Part shown: positions 1 to 8,748 of the stretch, piece after piece
Layout of the letters: each line of letters begins with the position of its first letter
Numbering within the stretch: the first letter of the stretch is position 1
Source: Streptantibioticus parmotrematis
Lineage (GTDB): Bacteria; Actinomycetota; Actinomycetes; Streptomycetales; Streptomycetaceae
Assembly (NCBI RefSeq): GCF_019890615.1
Contig: NZ_JAINVZ010000003.1
Span: forward strand, 372,001 to 436,000
Reading direction: 5' to 3'
Length of the DNA: 64,000 nucleotides
The notes under the pieces: model-generated
Told to the model about the DNA's origin: nothing
What the model saw: the letters and a program-made list of their open reading frames with translations, nothing else
Database searches by the model: none
Translations under genes and position numbers: made by a program

Positions 1-54
1 CACGTCACCGTCGCGGCTCATGTCCCCATCGCGGCTCACGTCCCCGTCGCGGCG
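1..54. repeat. Three tandem 18-bp repeats at the cvnB stop codon
   Basis: Three imperfect 18-bp units lie at 1-18, 19-36 and 37-54 (consensus CACGTCCCCGTCGCGGCT). The cvnB stop codon (TCA on this strand, 36-38) spans the unit 2/3 junction, and a second TCA sits at the unit 1/2 junction (18-20), in the same frame. It looks like slippage duplication of the gene's 3' end. Confidence 0.75.
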
Positions 55-584
55 CCGTCCTCGGTGCGGGGTGCGACGCCGAGGTGCTCGCCCACGCGGT
101 GGACCAGGAGGGTCATCTCGTACGCGATCTGGCCGACATCCGTACCCTCGCCGGTCAGCACCGACAAGCAGCTTCCGTCGCCCGCCGACGTGACGAAGAG
201 GAATCCGGCGTCGAACTCGACCATCGTCTGGCGGACTTCGCCCGCGCGGAAGTGCCGCCCGGCGCCCTTGGCCAGGCTGTGGAAGCCGGACGATATCGCG
301 GCCAGGTGTTCCGCGTCGGCGCCGCGCAGGTCGCGGCTGGCGCCGGTCACCAGGCCGTCGTTGGACAGGATCAGCGCGTGCTTGACCTGTTCGATGCGGT
401 CCGCCATGTCGTCGAGCAGCCAGTCGAGTCCGCCGTCCTCCCCGTGGGCGCCCGGCGTGCCCGGCGTCTGCGGTCCGCGCGCCGCGCCGGAGGTGTCCGG
501 CCGGCCCGGCTCCTCCGGACGACCGTGACTGGTCGGCCTCGTCGGCATGCCGTGCTCGCCCGGTGTGGTGGCTCCGCTGGTCAT
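36..584 (-). CDS. cvnB: CvnB: roadblock/LC7 (MglB-like) protein of a conservon
   Basis: This 182-residue protein has a disordered Pro/Gly/Thr-rich N-terminus (about residues 1-50) followed by a roadblock/LC7 fold (about 52-150; segments LDWLLDDMADRI, ALILSNDGLV and FLFVTSAGDGSCLSVL). In conservons CvnB is a small partner, probably a GTPase-activating or scaffold protein, for the Ras-like GTPase CvnD, downstream of the CvnA sensor. Its ATG overlaps the cvnA stop by 4 nt (ATGA, 581-584), so translation is coupled. CvnC (DUF742) and CvnD are expected immediately beyond the left edge of the window. The family assignment is strong; the signal sensed is unknown. Confidence 0.93.
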   Translation of the reverse strand: MTSGATTPGEHGMPTRPTSHGRPEEPGRPDTSGAARGPQTPGTPGAHGEDGGLDWLLDDMADRIEQVKHALILSNDGLVTGASRDLRGADAEHLAAISSGFHSLAKGAGRHFRAGEVRQTMVEFDAGFLFVTSAGDGSCLSVLTGEGTDVGQIAYEMTLLVHRVGEHLGVAPRTEDGAATGT

Positions 585-3400
585 CGTGATCCCCCGTCTT
601 CCTTTGCCGCGTTCCGTACCACTGCTGCTTCCGGTTCTTCCGGTCCTACTGGTCCTGACGCTTCTCGCGCCGCTTTCGGCTCCACTGCCACTCGTCGTGT
701 CCGCCGCACCCGTTCGGCCTGGTCGGGGTCCGGGTGCGCCTCCCCTCGGGGGCCGCCGGGGAAACGCGGTACGAGTGTCCTCACGGGCTCCCGCGTCACT
801 CCCGATCGCGCGCGTCCCCTCGCCAACCCCTGTGCGTAGGCTGCCACAGTGGAACGGGCGGACTCGGGCGAACGTTCCCCTTCGCCCTCCGGTACCGCAC
901 CATTCGCGCCGCCCGCCGCGCCACCCGACGCCACCCCGGCCGCGCGATCCGTCTGCGCACCGGCCGCGCGATCCCTGTGCGCACCGGCCACGCGATCCGT
1001 CTGCGCACCGGCAACGGTTCCCCGGGCCATCCCGCCGCCACCGTCCGGCGCCGCCTCGCGCCTCGGCACCCGCCGGGGTAAGCCCGCCGCCGTCGTGACC
1101 ACCGCGGGCGCGCTGGGCCGCAACGCGCCGACCGCCCTCCGCGGCACCCCAGCCGCGACTGCCCCAGCCCCGGCCGCCCCAGCCATGACCGCCCCCGCGG
1201 GCATCCGCCGCCTGCGCACCGGCGCCCCCACCTCCTCTCCCTCGCCGCCCGCAGGCACGTCCTCCTCCGTACGGAGCAACAGCGCGCCGGGAAGCAGGAC
1301 TTCCGCGGTCGTGCCACCGCCGCGCGACGAGCGCAACGTCACGCGCACACCGTGCCGCGCCGCCAGCCGCCCCACGATGAACAACCCGAGGCGATCGGAC
1401 TCGGGCAGGTCGGCCCCTTCGACGACACCGTCACCGGGACGGGCCGCCGCGCCACGCAGGGCGGCGTTCGCCTCCGCGAGGCGTTCCGCGCTCATGCCCA
1501 GCCCGCGATCGGCGACGGTGACCAGGAAGGCGGCCCCGCCGCCCGAGCCGTCCCCGCCCGAGCCGTCCCCGCCCGCGTCAACGGCCCCGTCCCCGCCCCG
1601 GGCACGACCCCCGCCTCCACCCCCGCCAACCGTCCCGTCCCCGCTCTCCGCCGAGCCGCCGTTCCCGTTCCCGTCCCCGTTCCCGTCCCCGTCCCCGTCC
1701 CCGTCCCCGTCCGCCGGGCGAACCTCGACCACGACCTCGCGTTCCGGGGACGAGAAGGCCGTCGCGTTCTCCATCAACTCCGCCAGCAGGTGCAGCACAT
1801 CGGCCACCGCGCCGCCCGCCAGCGCGACACGGGGCATCCGGCGCACCACGATCCTCTGGTGGCCCTCGACCTCGCCGGCCGCGGACCCCACCACCTCCGC
1901 CATCCGCGCCGGACGGTTCCAGGCACGGCCGGGGGTGTTGCCGGAGAGGATGAGCAGGCCCTCGGCCTGGCGGCGCATCCGGTTGGTCATGTGGTCCAGC
2001 CGGAAGAGGTCGGCCAGGTCGTCGGCGTCCTGGGTACGGCGTTCCATCGTGTCCAGCAGCGCCAACTGCCGGTGCAGCAGCACCTGTCCGCGGCGGGCGA
2101 GCGTGGTGAAGACGGCGGCGACGCCACGCCGTAGCCGGGCCTGTTCGACCGTGGCCCGCACGGCGGCGCGTTCCGCGATCCCGAACGCCCGTGCCACCTG
2201 GCCTATTTCGTCGTCCGCGAACCGCAAAACGGCTTCTGGGGAAGGGGCTTCGCCTCCGCCCGACGCGCAGGTGGCCTCCGGCCCGGCCACCCCGACCGGC
2301 TCGCCCTCGCGCAGTCTGCGCATCAGGTCCGGAAGGCGTCGCTGGGACAACTCCTCCGCCGCGTCGCGCAGTTCGGTCAGCCGAAGGGCGATCCGGCGGC
2401 TGATCCGCAGGGAGACGATCAGTGAGACGACGACCGCGAGCAGTCCCGCGAGGCTCAGTCCGGCCGCCTTGAGCAGGACCCGGGTACCCGTCTCGTGTGC
2501 CTGCCCGCCGATGTAGCGGGACGCGGAGACGTCGATGGAGCCCAGCCGGCGCAGGGCCGCGTCCACGGTCGGCCGCCAGCTGCCCTCCGGCAGCCGCCTG
2601 TCCACGTCGGCGGCCGCGCTCGCCCGGGCCGCCTCTTCGAGCGAGGCGAGGCCGCGCCCCGTGCCGCCGTTCTCGAAGGCGGTCAGCCGGGTGGCGTCGA
2701 CGGTGGGGAGTTCGGGCGCGTAGATGTCGTAGAGGAGCTTGCGGCCGTCGATGGTCCCGATGAAGTCCCGGTACTGCGCGTCCGTCATGCCGCCCGCCGC
2801 CAGGGCACCGGTCACCATCGCGTCCTCGCGGGACAACAGCTCACGGGCACGGGCGAGTTGCAGGACCACCGTCCCCCTGCGCGCGACCGCGCCGGTCTGG
2901 AGGTCGGACAACGCGCCGCGCAGCCTGAACTCCGGATCGATGACGGCCGAGTACCGGCCCAGCACCGCGGACCAGTCGGTGTCGTGATCCCGCACCAGGG
3001 CGCGCAAGGACGGGAGTTGGCGCATCGCGGACAACAGGGCGGTCACGCGAACGCGCTGCGCGGCGGTGAGACCGCCCCGGCAGTCGTTGCGGGTGACGTG
3101 GTCGCGCAGCGTCGCGAGGCGTGCGTCAGTGGTCCGTTCGGACGCGACGAGCGTGGCGTGGTCCGAGCCACCGGCGCTCGCGTCGTACTGGACGGCGGCC
3201 CGACGCTCGTCCTGGAGGGCCAGCGTCAACCGGTCGGTGGGGACGCCGTAGTAGCGGTAGGTGACGCCGACCCGGGTCAGGGCGAGCGCGCCGCGCACGG
3301 TGGTGTACGAGCTGTACGCCCACAGGGCGGCCAGCGAGACCATCGGGACGGTCATCAGGACGAGGAGCTGGGTGCGAATGGTGCGGGGGCGCAGTCGCAT
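581..3400 (-). CDS. cvnA: CvnA: nitrate/nitrite-sensor-like histidine kinase of a conservon
   Basis: A 939-residue membrane sensor kinase. TM1 is at about 11-31, an extracytoplasmic NIT-like domain runs to about 308, TM2 is at about 310-332, a HAMP-like linker follows, then a dimerisation region (RLDHMTNRMRRQAEGLL, about 467-483) and an HATPase domain with N box ELMENATAF (about 541), G1 DRGLGM (631) and G2 RLGLFIVGRL. Conservon CvnA proteins act like eukaryotic receptors that recruit CvnB, C and D. Oddities are a Gly/Asp/Asn-rich insertion of about 58 residues between the N and G1 boxes (about 564-622) and a disordered tail of about 230 residues containing three near-identical octapeptides. 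Both are low-complexity additions absent from compact family members. Confidence 0.93.
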   Translation of the reverse strand: MRLRPRTIRTQLLVLMTVPMVSLAALWAYSSYTTVRGALALTRVGVTYRYYGVPTDRLTLALQDERRAAVQYDASAGGSDHATLVASERTTDARLATLRDHVTRNDCRGGLTAAQRVRVTALLSAMRQLPSLRALVRDHDTDWSAVLGRYSAVIDPEFRLRGALSDLQTGAVARRGTVVLQLARARELLSREDAMVTGALAAGGMTDAQYRDFIGTIDGRKLLYDIYAPELPTVDATRLTAFENGGTGRGLASLEEAARASAAADVDRRLPEGSWRPTVDAALRRLGSIDVSASRYIGGQAHETGTRVLLKAAGLSLAGLLAVVVSLIVSLRISRRIALRLTELRDAAEELSQRRLPDLMRRLREGEPVGVAGPEATCASGGGEAPSPEAVLRFADDEIGQVARAFGIAERAAVRATVEQARLRRGVAAVFTTLARRGQVLLHRQLALLDTMERRTQDADDLADLFRLDHMTNRMRRQAEGLLILSGNTPGRAWNRPARMAEVVGSAAGEVEGHQRIVVRRMPRVALAGGAVADVLHLLAELMENATAFSSPEREVVVEVRPADGDGDGDGDGNGDGNGNGGSAESGDGTVGGGGGGGRARGGDGAVDAGGDGSGGDGSGGGAAFLVTVADRGLGMSAERLAEANAALRGAAARPGDGVVEGADLPESDRLGLFIVGRLAARHGVRVTLRSSRGGGTTAEVLLPGALLLRTEEDVPAGGEGEEVGAPVRRRRMPAGAVMAGAAGAGAVAAGVPRRAVGALRPSAPAVVTTAAGLPRRVPRREAAPDGGGGMARGTVAGAQTDRVAGAHRDRAAGAQTDRAAGVASGGAAGGANGAVPEGEGERSPESARSTVAAYAQGLARGRARSGVTREPVRTLVPRFPGGPRGEAHPDPDQAERVRRTRRVAVEPKAAREASGPVGPEEPEAAVVRNAAKEDGGSR
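938..1009 (-). repeat. Three 24-bp tandem repeats in the cvnA 3' region
   Basis: Units at 938-961, 962-985 and 986-1009 are near identical and in frame. They encode three octapeptides of the type AGAQTDRV / AGAHRDRA / AGAQTDRA in the disordered CvnA tail. Confidence 0.8.
1661..1712 (-). repeat. Hexanucleotide (GTYCCC) microsatellite inside cvnA
   Basis: Eight full copies of GTTCCC/GTCCCC plus a partial one run from 1661 to 1712. On the coding strand they encode alternating Gly-Asp/Gly-Asn dipeptides in the middle of the ATPase domain. The period of six keeps the frame, so copy-number change would alter insert length without inactivating the gene. Confidence 0.85.
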
Positions 3401-3988
3401 GGGCGGGCGGGTCCTCGGTCTTCACTCGGGTTGCTCGGCGGTACTGGGCGCTCGGCGGCGCCGGACGTTCCTGGGACGGGGTGGGGGACGGTGACGGGGA
3501 GAGGGCTGGAGGTGGGGACGGGGGGCGAAGGCGGTCGAGGCGGCTGTGGAGGGGAGAGGGATTCGGTCGGTTCCGGGGTGGTCCGTGCCGGCCGGGGGGT
3601 AAGCGTTCGGCGTTCTTCTGCTGTGTCCGCTGTGGTGTCCGCGGCCTGCCGCTCGCCCCGGACATCCCCCGGACGGGTCAACACGCCGCTTTCACCCTCC
3701 GGGACGTCCCGGAACGTCCCGGAGCCCTCACGCGGCGGAGCGCGGCGCGTCGGGCGGGCGGGCGAACAGGCGGTGCCGGATACGAGCCCACGTCCGGCGC
3801 AGGCCGTTACGCCTCCGTGCGGCACTGCTGCGGCCCCGGGTTCGGGTCCGGGTGCGGGTCCGCACAGTCTGGCCGTACCGGGCGGCCGGACCGTGATGAC
3901 TGTGACATGTCACAGCTTCGGCGTGCGGGGGCGGGAGATCTCACAGTGCGGACCGGCGGGAGCCGTCCCGGCCGCGCACCATGGGGGC
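3401..3988. other. Non-coding region between cvnA and the PPOX gene
   Basis: This 588-bp divergent intergenic region has no convincing gene. The open frames crossing it are Pro/Arg/Ser-rich and shift composition abruptly at the real starts. It should hold the cvn operon promoter on one strand and the oxidoreductase promoter on the other. Its one clear element is the palindrome at 3900-3915. Confidence 0.6.
3900..3915. promoter_or_regulatory. Perfect 16-bp palindrome (CRP-like core)
   Basis: CTGTGACATGTCACAG is a perfect palindrome lying 73 bp upstream of the PPOX start. The arms TGTGA/TCACA resemble CRP/FNR-type half sites, but the spacer is 4 bp instead of the canonical 6. An operator function is inferred from symmetry and position only. 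Confidence 0.5.
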
Positions 3989-4417
3989 ATGGCAGAGAAG
4001 ATGACCGACGCGCAGTGGCGCGAGTTCGTGACCGCCGGGACCAGGACCGGGAAGCTGTCGACCGTACGTGCCGACGGCAGCCCGCACCTCGCACCGGTGT
4101 GGTTCGTGCTGGACGGCGACGACCTGGTCTTCAACACCGGCAAGGAGACCGTCAAGGGGCGCAACCTCGCGCGCGACGGGCGGGCGGCGCTGTGCGTGGA
4201 CGACGAGCGCCCGCCGTTCTCCTTCGCGTTGCTGGAGGGCCGGGCGGAGCTGAGCGAGGACCTGGAGCAGGTGCGCGTCTGGGCGACCCGGATCGGCACG
4301 CGCTACATGGGCCGGGAACGCGGCGAGGAGTTCGGCCGGCGCAACGGCGTTCCCGGCGAACTGCTGGTGCGGTTGCACGTCGCCAAGGTGACGGCGATCA
4401 AGGACCTGGCGGACTGA
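3989..4417 (+). CDS. PPOX-class F420- or FMN-dependent oxidoreductase
   Basis: A 142-residue split-barrel protein of the pyridoxamine-phosphate-oxidase-like superfamily. It shows the typical N-terminal strand pattern (TVRADGSPHLAPVWFVLDG, then LVFNTGKETVKGRNLARDG). Actinobacterial members of this size usually use F420 or FMN for redox chemistry on small molecules; the substrate cannot be read from sequence. The ATG at 3989 was chosen because the protein-like composition begins there. The frame is open far upstream, but as non-family sequence antisense to cvnA. It is followed 40 bp later by a convergent gene. Confidence 0.85.
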   Translation: MAEKMTDAQWREFVTAGTRTGKLSTVRADGSPHLAPVWFVLDGDDLVFNTGKETVKGRNLARDGRAALCVDDERPPFSFALLEGRAELSEDLEQVRVWATRIGTRYMGRERGEEFGRRNGVPGELLVRLHVAKVTAIKDLAD

Positions 4418-4457
4418 GACGTCCCGGCCGCGGCCCCGCCCGGCGCGCACTCGGCGC

Positions 4458-4796
4458 TCAACCGCCGCCCCGCGGCACGTACATGATGATGCCGACGCCC
4501 GCCAGGCAGACCAGCGCGCCGATGACGTCGAAGCGGTCGGGGCGGTAGCCGTCCACGACGAGGCCCCACAGCAGGGATCCGGCCACGAACACCCCGCCGT
4601 ACGCGGCCAGGATGCGGCCGAACGCCGCGTCGGGCTGGAGCGTCGCCACGAATCCGTAGACGCCGAGCGCCATGACGCCCGCCACCGCCCACGCCCAGCC
4701 GCGGTGTTCGCGCACGCACTGCCAGACCAGCCACGCGCCGCCGATCTCGAAGAGCGCGGCGACGACGAAAAGGGCGATGGAGCGGAGCGTGAGCAT
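4458..4796 (-). CDS. YnfA/UPF0060 family small membrane protein
   Basis: A 112-residue protein with four predicted membrane helices. Family landmarks are [12 protein letters not shown] in helix 1, YGGVFVAG in helix 3 and [12 protein letters not shown] in helix 4. The YnfA family is related to small multidrug resistance transporters, but its substrate is poorly established. The ATG at 4796 gives the exact family length. It is divergent from the methyltransferase with only about 10 bp between start codons, so the two promoters must overlap each other's 5' coding regions or give leaderless mRNAs. Confidence 0.9.
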   Translation of the reverse strand: MLTLRSIALFVVAALFEIGGAWLVWQCVREHRGWAWAVAGVMALGVYGFVATLQPDAAFGRILAAYGGVFVAGSLLWGLVVDGYRPDRFDVIGALVCLAGVGIIMYVPRGGG

Positions 4797-4805
4797 GGGA
4801 CCATG

Positions 4806-5477
4806 ATGCCCATGAGCGACCGAGCGGATCATGTCGGCCCGGCCGGAGGACACCGCTCGACGGGGCCACGCCACCACGGCGCCGACCCGGCGAGCGTGCG
4901 GGCCTTCTTCGCGCCCAAGGCGGCCACCTGGGACACCAAGTTCCCCGACGACACCCCGGCGTACGAGGCCGCCGTCGCGGAACTGCGCCTGCGCCCCGGC
5001 GACCGCGTGCTGGACGCCGGTTGCGGTACGGGCCGCGCCCTGGCCGCCTGCCGTGCCGCGGTCGGCGCGGACGGCGTGGTGATCGGTGCCGACCTCACGC
5101 CGCAGATGCTCGCCGAGGCCGCGCGCGCCGGACGGGACCGGATCGCGCTGCTGGCGGAGGCGGACGCGAGCCGGCTTCCGCTGCGCGACGGCGTGCTGGA
5201 CGCGGTGCTGGCCGCCGGGCTCGTGCACCACCTCGGCGATCCGGCGCAGGGACTGCGGGAGTTCGCGCGCGTCTGCCGTCCGGGCGCGCGGCTCGCGCTC
5301 TTCCACCCCATCGGCCGCGCCGCCCTCGCGGCCCGGCGCGGCCACACCCTCACGCCCGACGACGTCCGCGCGGAGCCCAACCTGCGCCCGTTGCTGGCGC
5401 GTACGGGATGGACACTCGCGGCCTACGACGACAGTGACGAGCGGTATCTGGCGCTCGCGGTGCGCGACCCGGGCTGA
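4806..5477 (+). CDS. Class I SAM-dependent methyltransferase
   Basis: A 223-residue Methyltransf_11-type enzyme. Motif I is [16 protein letters not shown], the acidic loop after strand 2 is GADLTPQML, and strand 4 is [12 protein letters not shown]. The substrate is unknown. Three in-frame ATGs (4803, 4806, 4812) are possible. I chose 4806 because GGGA at 4797-4800 fits as a weak ribosome site; 4812 is almost as plausible. It is divergent from the YnfA gene with almost no spacer. Confidence 0.85.
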   Translation: MPMSDRADHVGPAGGHRSTGPRHHGADPASVRAFFAPKAATWDTKFPDDTPAYEAAVAELRLRPGDRVLDAGCGTGRALAACRAAVGADGVVIGADLTPQMLAEAARAGRDRIALLAEADASRLPLRDGVLDAVLAAGLVHHLGDPAQGLREFARVCRPGARLALFHPIGRAALAARRGHTLTPDDVRAEPNLRPLLARTGWTLAAYDDSDERYLALAVRDPG

Positions 5478-5618
5478 TCGGGAGCCGTGGAAGTCCTCGC
5501 TCCGGACTCTCGACGCGGGTGTTACCCGGTGGTTAAGGTGCGCGAACGCCCCACGCGGGGGCGGGACGGCCCGCGGGCGTACCCGTACGTCGGCGTCCCA
5601 CGGTGAAGGAGAGGTTCC

Positions 5619-6593
5619 GTGTCCGTGACGGACGACACCGCGCCGAACGCCGAGGTGGCGGCGGACGCCGAGGCGACAGCGAACGTTGACGCGGCGGCGG
5701 ACGCCGACGCGGCGGACACGGCCGACGACGCCACGACGGCCGAGGGCTCGACCTCGGTCGACGGCACCGCCGCGGTCGACGACGCCTCCCGCGACGACTC
5801 GTTCTACGTGCTGACCGCCGTGCTGCTGACACCCGGGCAGTTCCCCAGCGTGCTCGGTGACGACTATCCGGCGGCCTGCGCGGTGTTGGGGCTGCGGCCG
5901 GTGGCAGGCGGTTACGGACTGGTGCTGGGGCAGGACGGCCTGGGGGCGCGGTGGACGGTCGTGACGCTGGACACCGCCCTGGTCGCGGTCGCCGTCGCCA
6001 CCTGGGACTGCGGCATGGAGTACGACCTGTCGCCCGGTGAGCGCAGCATCGTCGCCTCGCTGCCCGGCTGGCCGCTGGCCGTCGCGGTGGCCGGGCCGGG
6101 ACTGCCCGCGCCGCACGACCCGTCCGAGCGGGACGGCGGCGGGCCGCCGCTGACGCCGCCGGACACCAGCGTCTGGGGCCCGGCCCAGCGCCGCCTGGGC
6201 GCGGACGAGATCGCGTTGCAGTGGAAGAGCTGGCGGTCGCAGGTGGACGACGAGAAGGACTTCGTGAAGGCGACGCGGGACGACACCGGGGCGGAGGGCG
6301 TCGAGGGTGTGAGGGGGCCCGGCGCGTCCGCCGTTCGCCGGGTGCTCGACGAGGCGCGCGCGTACGGGGAGCATCCCCCGCCGCCCGGCCGCGTCAGGTC
6401 GTCGTTCGCGGAGGGTGGCGCGCGGGCGCTGCGGGCGGACGGTCCGGGCTGGAGCATCGTCGCCCGGACCGACGACATCGCCTTCGTGCTGACCGACGAC
6501 GAACCGGGCGAGGTGCGGCCGGTCGGCCGTGGCCCGGAACTGCCGGGTCTGCTGGCCGCGTTGGACGCCCTGGCGGTGCGGACCGACGGCTGA
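5619..6593 (+). CDS. Conserved hypothetical protein, acidic Ala-rich N-terminus
   Basis: A 324-residue protein I do not recognise. Residues 1-58 are a low-complexity Ala/Asp/Thr tract with no hydrophobic core, hence probably cytoplasmic. Residues about 60-160 and 255-324 look like folded beta-rich segments ([37 protein letters not shown]). The GTG at 5619 is supported by an excellent ribosome site (AAGGAG near 5607, 7 nt spacing). No signal peptide, membrane helix or catalytic motif is visible. It is a single-gene unit convergent with the flavoprotein gene. Confidence 0.8.
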   Translation: MSVTDDTAPNAEVAADAEATANVDAAADADAADTADDATTAEGSTSVDGTAAVDDASRDDSFYVLTAVLLTPGQFPSVLGDDYPAACAVLGLRPVAGGYGLVLGQDGLGARWTVVTLDTALVAVAVATWDCGMEYDLSPGERSIVASLPGWPLAVAVAGPGLPAPHDPSERDGGGPPLTPPDTSVWGPAQRRLGADEIALQWKSWRSQVDDEKDFVKATRDDTGAEGVEGVRGPGASAVRRVLDEARAYGEHPPPPGRVRSSFAEGGARALRADGPGWSIVARTDDIAFVLTDDEPGEVRPVGRGPELPGLLAALDALAVRTDG

Positions 6594-6626
6594 GTCGCCG
6601 CCCGGACGCTCCGCCCTCTCAGGCCC

Positions 6627-7997
6627 TCACGGCTGCCCTACCGCTGCCGCCGCCTTGCGGGCCGCGACCAGCACCGGGTCCCAGACGGGTGAGAACGGCG
6701 GCGCGTAGCCGAGGTCGAGCGAGGTCATCGCCTCGACCGTCATGCCCGCCGTCAGCGCCACCGCCGCGACGTCCACGCGTTTCGCCGCGCCCTCGCGGCC
6801 GACGATCTGGGTGCCGAGCAGCCGCCCGCTGCCGAGTTCGGCGAGCATCTTCACCGTCATCGGGGAGGCGTCGGGGTAGTAGCCCGCGCGGCTGGTCGAC
6901 TCGATGGTCGCGGTGACGTAGCGCAGTCCGGCGGCGCGGGCCTGGGACTCCTTCAGGCCGGTGCGGGCGATCTCCACGTCGCACACCTTGCTGACCGCGG
7001 TGCCCACGACGCCGGGGAACGTGGCGTACCCGCCGCCGATGTTGGTGCCGATGACCAGACCGTGCTTGTTGGCGTGGGTGCCGAGCGCGACGTGCTGGAG
7101 GGAGCCGGAGACCACGTTGAGGACCTCGACGCAGTCGCCGCCCGCCCAGATCTCCCCGTGTCCGCGCACTCGTTGGGCGCGGTCGGTCAGCAGGCCGCCC
7201 GCCTCGCCCAGCGGCAGCCCCGCGTCGCGGGCGAGTTCGGTGCCGGGCCGCACGCCGATGCCCAGGACGACGATGTCCGCCGGGTACTCGGCGTCCTTCG
7301 TGGCCACCGCGCGCGCCCGCCCGTCGCCTCCGGTGAGCACCTCGCGCACCTGCGCGCCGGAGACCACCTCGATGCCCATGCCCTCCATCGCGTCGCGCAC
7401 CAGCGCGCCCATGTCGGGATCGAGTGTGGACATCGGCTGATCACCGGCGTCGACCACGGTCACGGACAGACCACGGCGCAGCATGGCCTCCGCCATCTCC
7501 ACACCGATGTAGCCGCCGCCGACGACGACCGCGCTGCGCACGCCGTCCCGCGCGAGCCCGTCGAGGACCGCCTCGCCGTCGTCGAGGGTCTGCACGCCGA
7601 AGACGCCGTCCGCGTCGATACCGGGGATGCGGGGCCGCGCGGGGACCGCCCCGGTGGCGATGACGAGGTGGTCGTAGGGGGTCCAGGCGTACGAGCCGTC
7701 CGCGTCCCGGGTGCGCACCCGCCCGCGGTCCGGGTCGAGTTCGACCGCCTCGATGCCCAGCCGAAGGTCGATGCCGCGGGAGCGGTGCTCGCTCGCGGTG
7801 CGGGCGATCAGGCGGTCGGGGCCGTCGACGTCGCCCCCGATCCAGTACGGGATGCCGCACGCGGAGTACGAGGTGTGGTGGCCGCGTTCGAAGGCGGTGA
7901 TGGCCAGTTCGTCCGGCCCCTTGCGGCGGCGCGCCTGCGAGGCGGCCGACATGCCCGCCGCGTCCGCCCCGATCACGACCAGGCGTTGTGCCGTCAT
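6627..7997 (-). CDS. FAD-dependent pyridine nucleotide-disulfide oxidoreductase (CoA-disulfide reductase/NADH oxidase type)
   Basis: A 456-residue flavoprotein. The N-terminal FAD site is LVVIGADAAGMSAA, the NAD(P) site is SAVVVGGGYIGVEMAE (about 156-171), the second FAD motif is EIWAGGDCVEV, and a C-terminal dimerisation domain follows. The single redox cysteine C47 in SYSACGIPYW is the hallmark of the CoA-disulfide reductase, NADH oxidase and NADH peroxidase class. It probably reduces CoA-disulfide, a persulfide or O2 with NAD(P)H in the cytoplasm. The start is preceded by a GAGGAG ribosome site. The shared upstream region with the divergent RNase gene holds a strong palindrome. Confidence 0.9.
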   Translation of the reverse strand: MTAQRLVVIGADAAGMSAASQARRRKGPDELAITAFERGHHTSYSACGIPYWIGGDVDGPDRLIARTASEHRSRGIDLRLGIEAVELDPDRGRVRTRDADGSYAWTPYDHLVIATGAVPARPRIPGIDADGVFGVQTLDDGEAVLDGLARDGVRSAVVVGGGYIGVEMAEAMLRRGLSVTVVDAGDQPMSTLDPDMGALVRDAMEGMGIEVVSGAQVREVLTGGDGRARAVATKDAEYPADIVVLGIGVRPGTELARDAGLPLGEAGGLLTDRAQRVRGHGEIWAGGDCVEVLNVVSGSLQHVALGTHANKHGLVIGTNIGGGYATFPGVVGTAVSKVCDVEIARTGLKESQARAAGLRYVTATIESTSRAGYYPDASPMTVKMLAELGSGRLLGTQIVGREGAAKRVDVAAVALTAGMTVEAMTSLDLGYAPPFSPVWDPVLVAARKAAAAVGQP

Positions 7998-8067
7998 GGT
8001 GTCCGCTCCTCACGCTCGCCGTGCCGACCAGTCTCCCCGCCGGCCGGCTCGGCACGCGTCAATCGAC

Positions 8068-8088
8068 GTGTTGACGGCGCGTCAACAC
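8068..8088. promoter_or_regulatory. Perfect 9-3-9 palindrome in the flavoprotein/RNase divergent promoter
   Basis: GTGTTGACG - GCG - CGTCAACAC is a perfect inverted repeat. A third half site CGTCAA lies at 8057-8062, giving overlapping dyads. It sits 71 bp upstream of the flavoprotein start and 124 bp upstream of the RNase start. The regulator is unknown. Confidence 0.6.
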
Positions 8089-8211
8089 CGGGTGGCGCGA
8101 ACGCACTGGTTCCGCACAGCTCCGCCACCTGACGTCCCGAGCGGTGAACGTCGGGTGAACCCTCGCGCGAGATGCTTCTGCCGCGGGCGGGACGCTGGTC
8201 AAACTAACGGC

Positions 8212-8655
8212 ATGCGAATGCCTCTACGCGCGTTGCGCTCCCCCCACGGTTCCGCGCTGCTCGTCGCCGGAACGCTGCTGCTCGGCCCCGCCTCGCTCCT
8301 GGCGACCCCGGCCGACGCCGCGACCGCTCACGTCGCACCCGCCCGTACCGTCGTCGTCGTACGGCCCGCCGACGTCGGCTCCGTCTGCGAGTCCACCCTG
8401 CCCAGCCAGGCCGACGACACCCTCCAACTCATCGCGGACGGAGGCCCGTTCCCGTACCCGGAGGACGGCGAGGTCTTCCGCAACGACCAGAGCGTCCTGC
8501 CGTCGGAGCCGAGCGGCTACTACCACGAGTACACGGTGACGACGCCCGGCGCGGGCAACCGCGGCACCCGTCGCATCGTGACCGGCGAGGACGGCACCGA
8601 CTACTACACCTCCGACCACTACGAGTCGTTCGACGCGGTCGACTTCAGCTGCTGA
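8212..8655 (+). CDS. Secreted guanyl-specific ribonuclease, RNase Sa (N1/T1) family
   Basis: A 147-residue precursor with a signal peptide (about 1-36, ending ATPADA-A). The mature part closely follows Streptomyces aureofaciens RNase Sa: SVCESTLPSQADDTLQLI, GPFPYPEDGEVFRN, SGYYHEYTV and RGTRRIVTGED. The catalytic set is present: E106 (Sa E54), R117 and R121 (Sa R65/R69) and H136 (Sa H85). C59 and C147 match the single disulfide. It cleaves RNA 3' of guanosine outside the cell. No barstar-like inhibitor gene is adjacent. A second ATG lies two codons downstream. Confidence 0.95.
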   Translation: MRMPLRALRSPHGSALLVAGTLLLGPASLLATPADAATAHVAPARTVVVVRPADVGSVCESTLPSQADDTLQLIADGGPFPYPEDGEVFRNDQSVLPSEPSGYYHEYTVTTPGAGNRGTRRIVTGEDGTDYYTSDHYESFDAVDFSC

Positions 8656-8704
8656 GCGGCTGACCGCGCGAGTCCCCCCACCCCTGTGACCCCGGCGGCG
8701 GCGT

Positions 8705-8735
8705 GCGGGACGGTCTCCCCCGTGGAGCGTCCCGC
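8705..8735 (+). terminator. Hairpin terminator after the RNase gene
   Basis: GCGGGACG (8705-8712) pairs with CGTCCCGC (8728-8735), and an inner CTCC/GGAG pair extends the stem. There is no U-tract, as is usual in Streptomyces. It lies 50 bp after the stop. Confidence 0.55.
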
Positions 8736-8748
8736 GCGCCCCGCCCTT

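Noticed and set aside
3355-3825. 156-codon minus-strand frame overlapping the cvnA 5' region
   Set aside because: Pro/Ser/Thr-rich, no ribosome site and no recognisable fold; cvnA has a well-defined start at 3400.
2495-3988. In-frame upstream extension of the PPOX gene
   Set aside because: The extension is antisense to cvnA and low-complexity; the family N-terminus begins at 3989.
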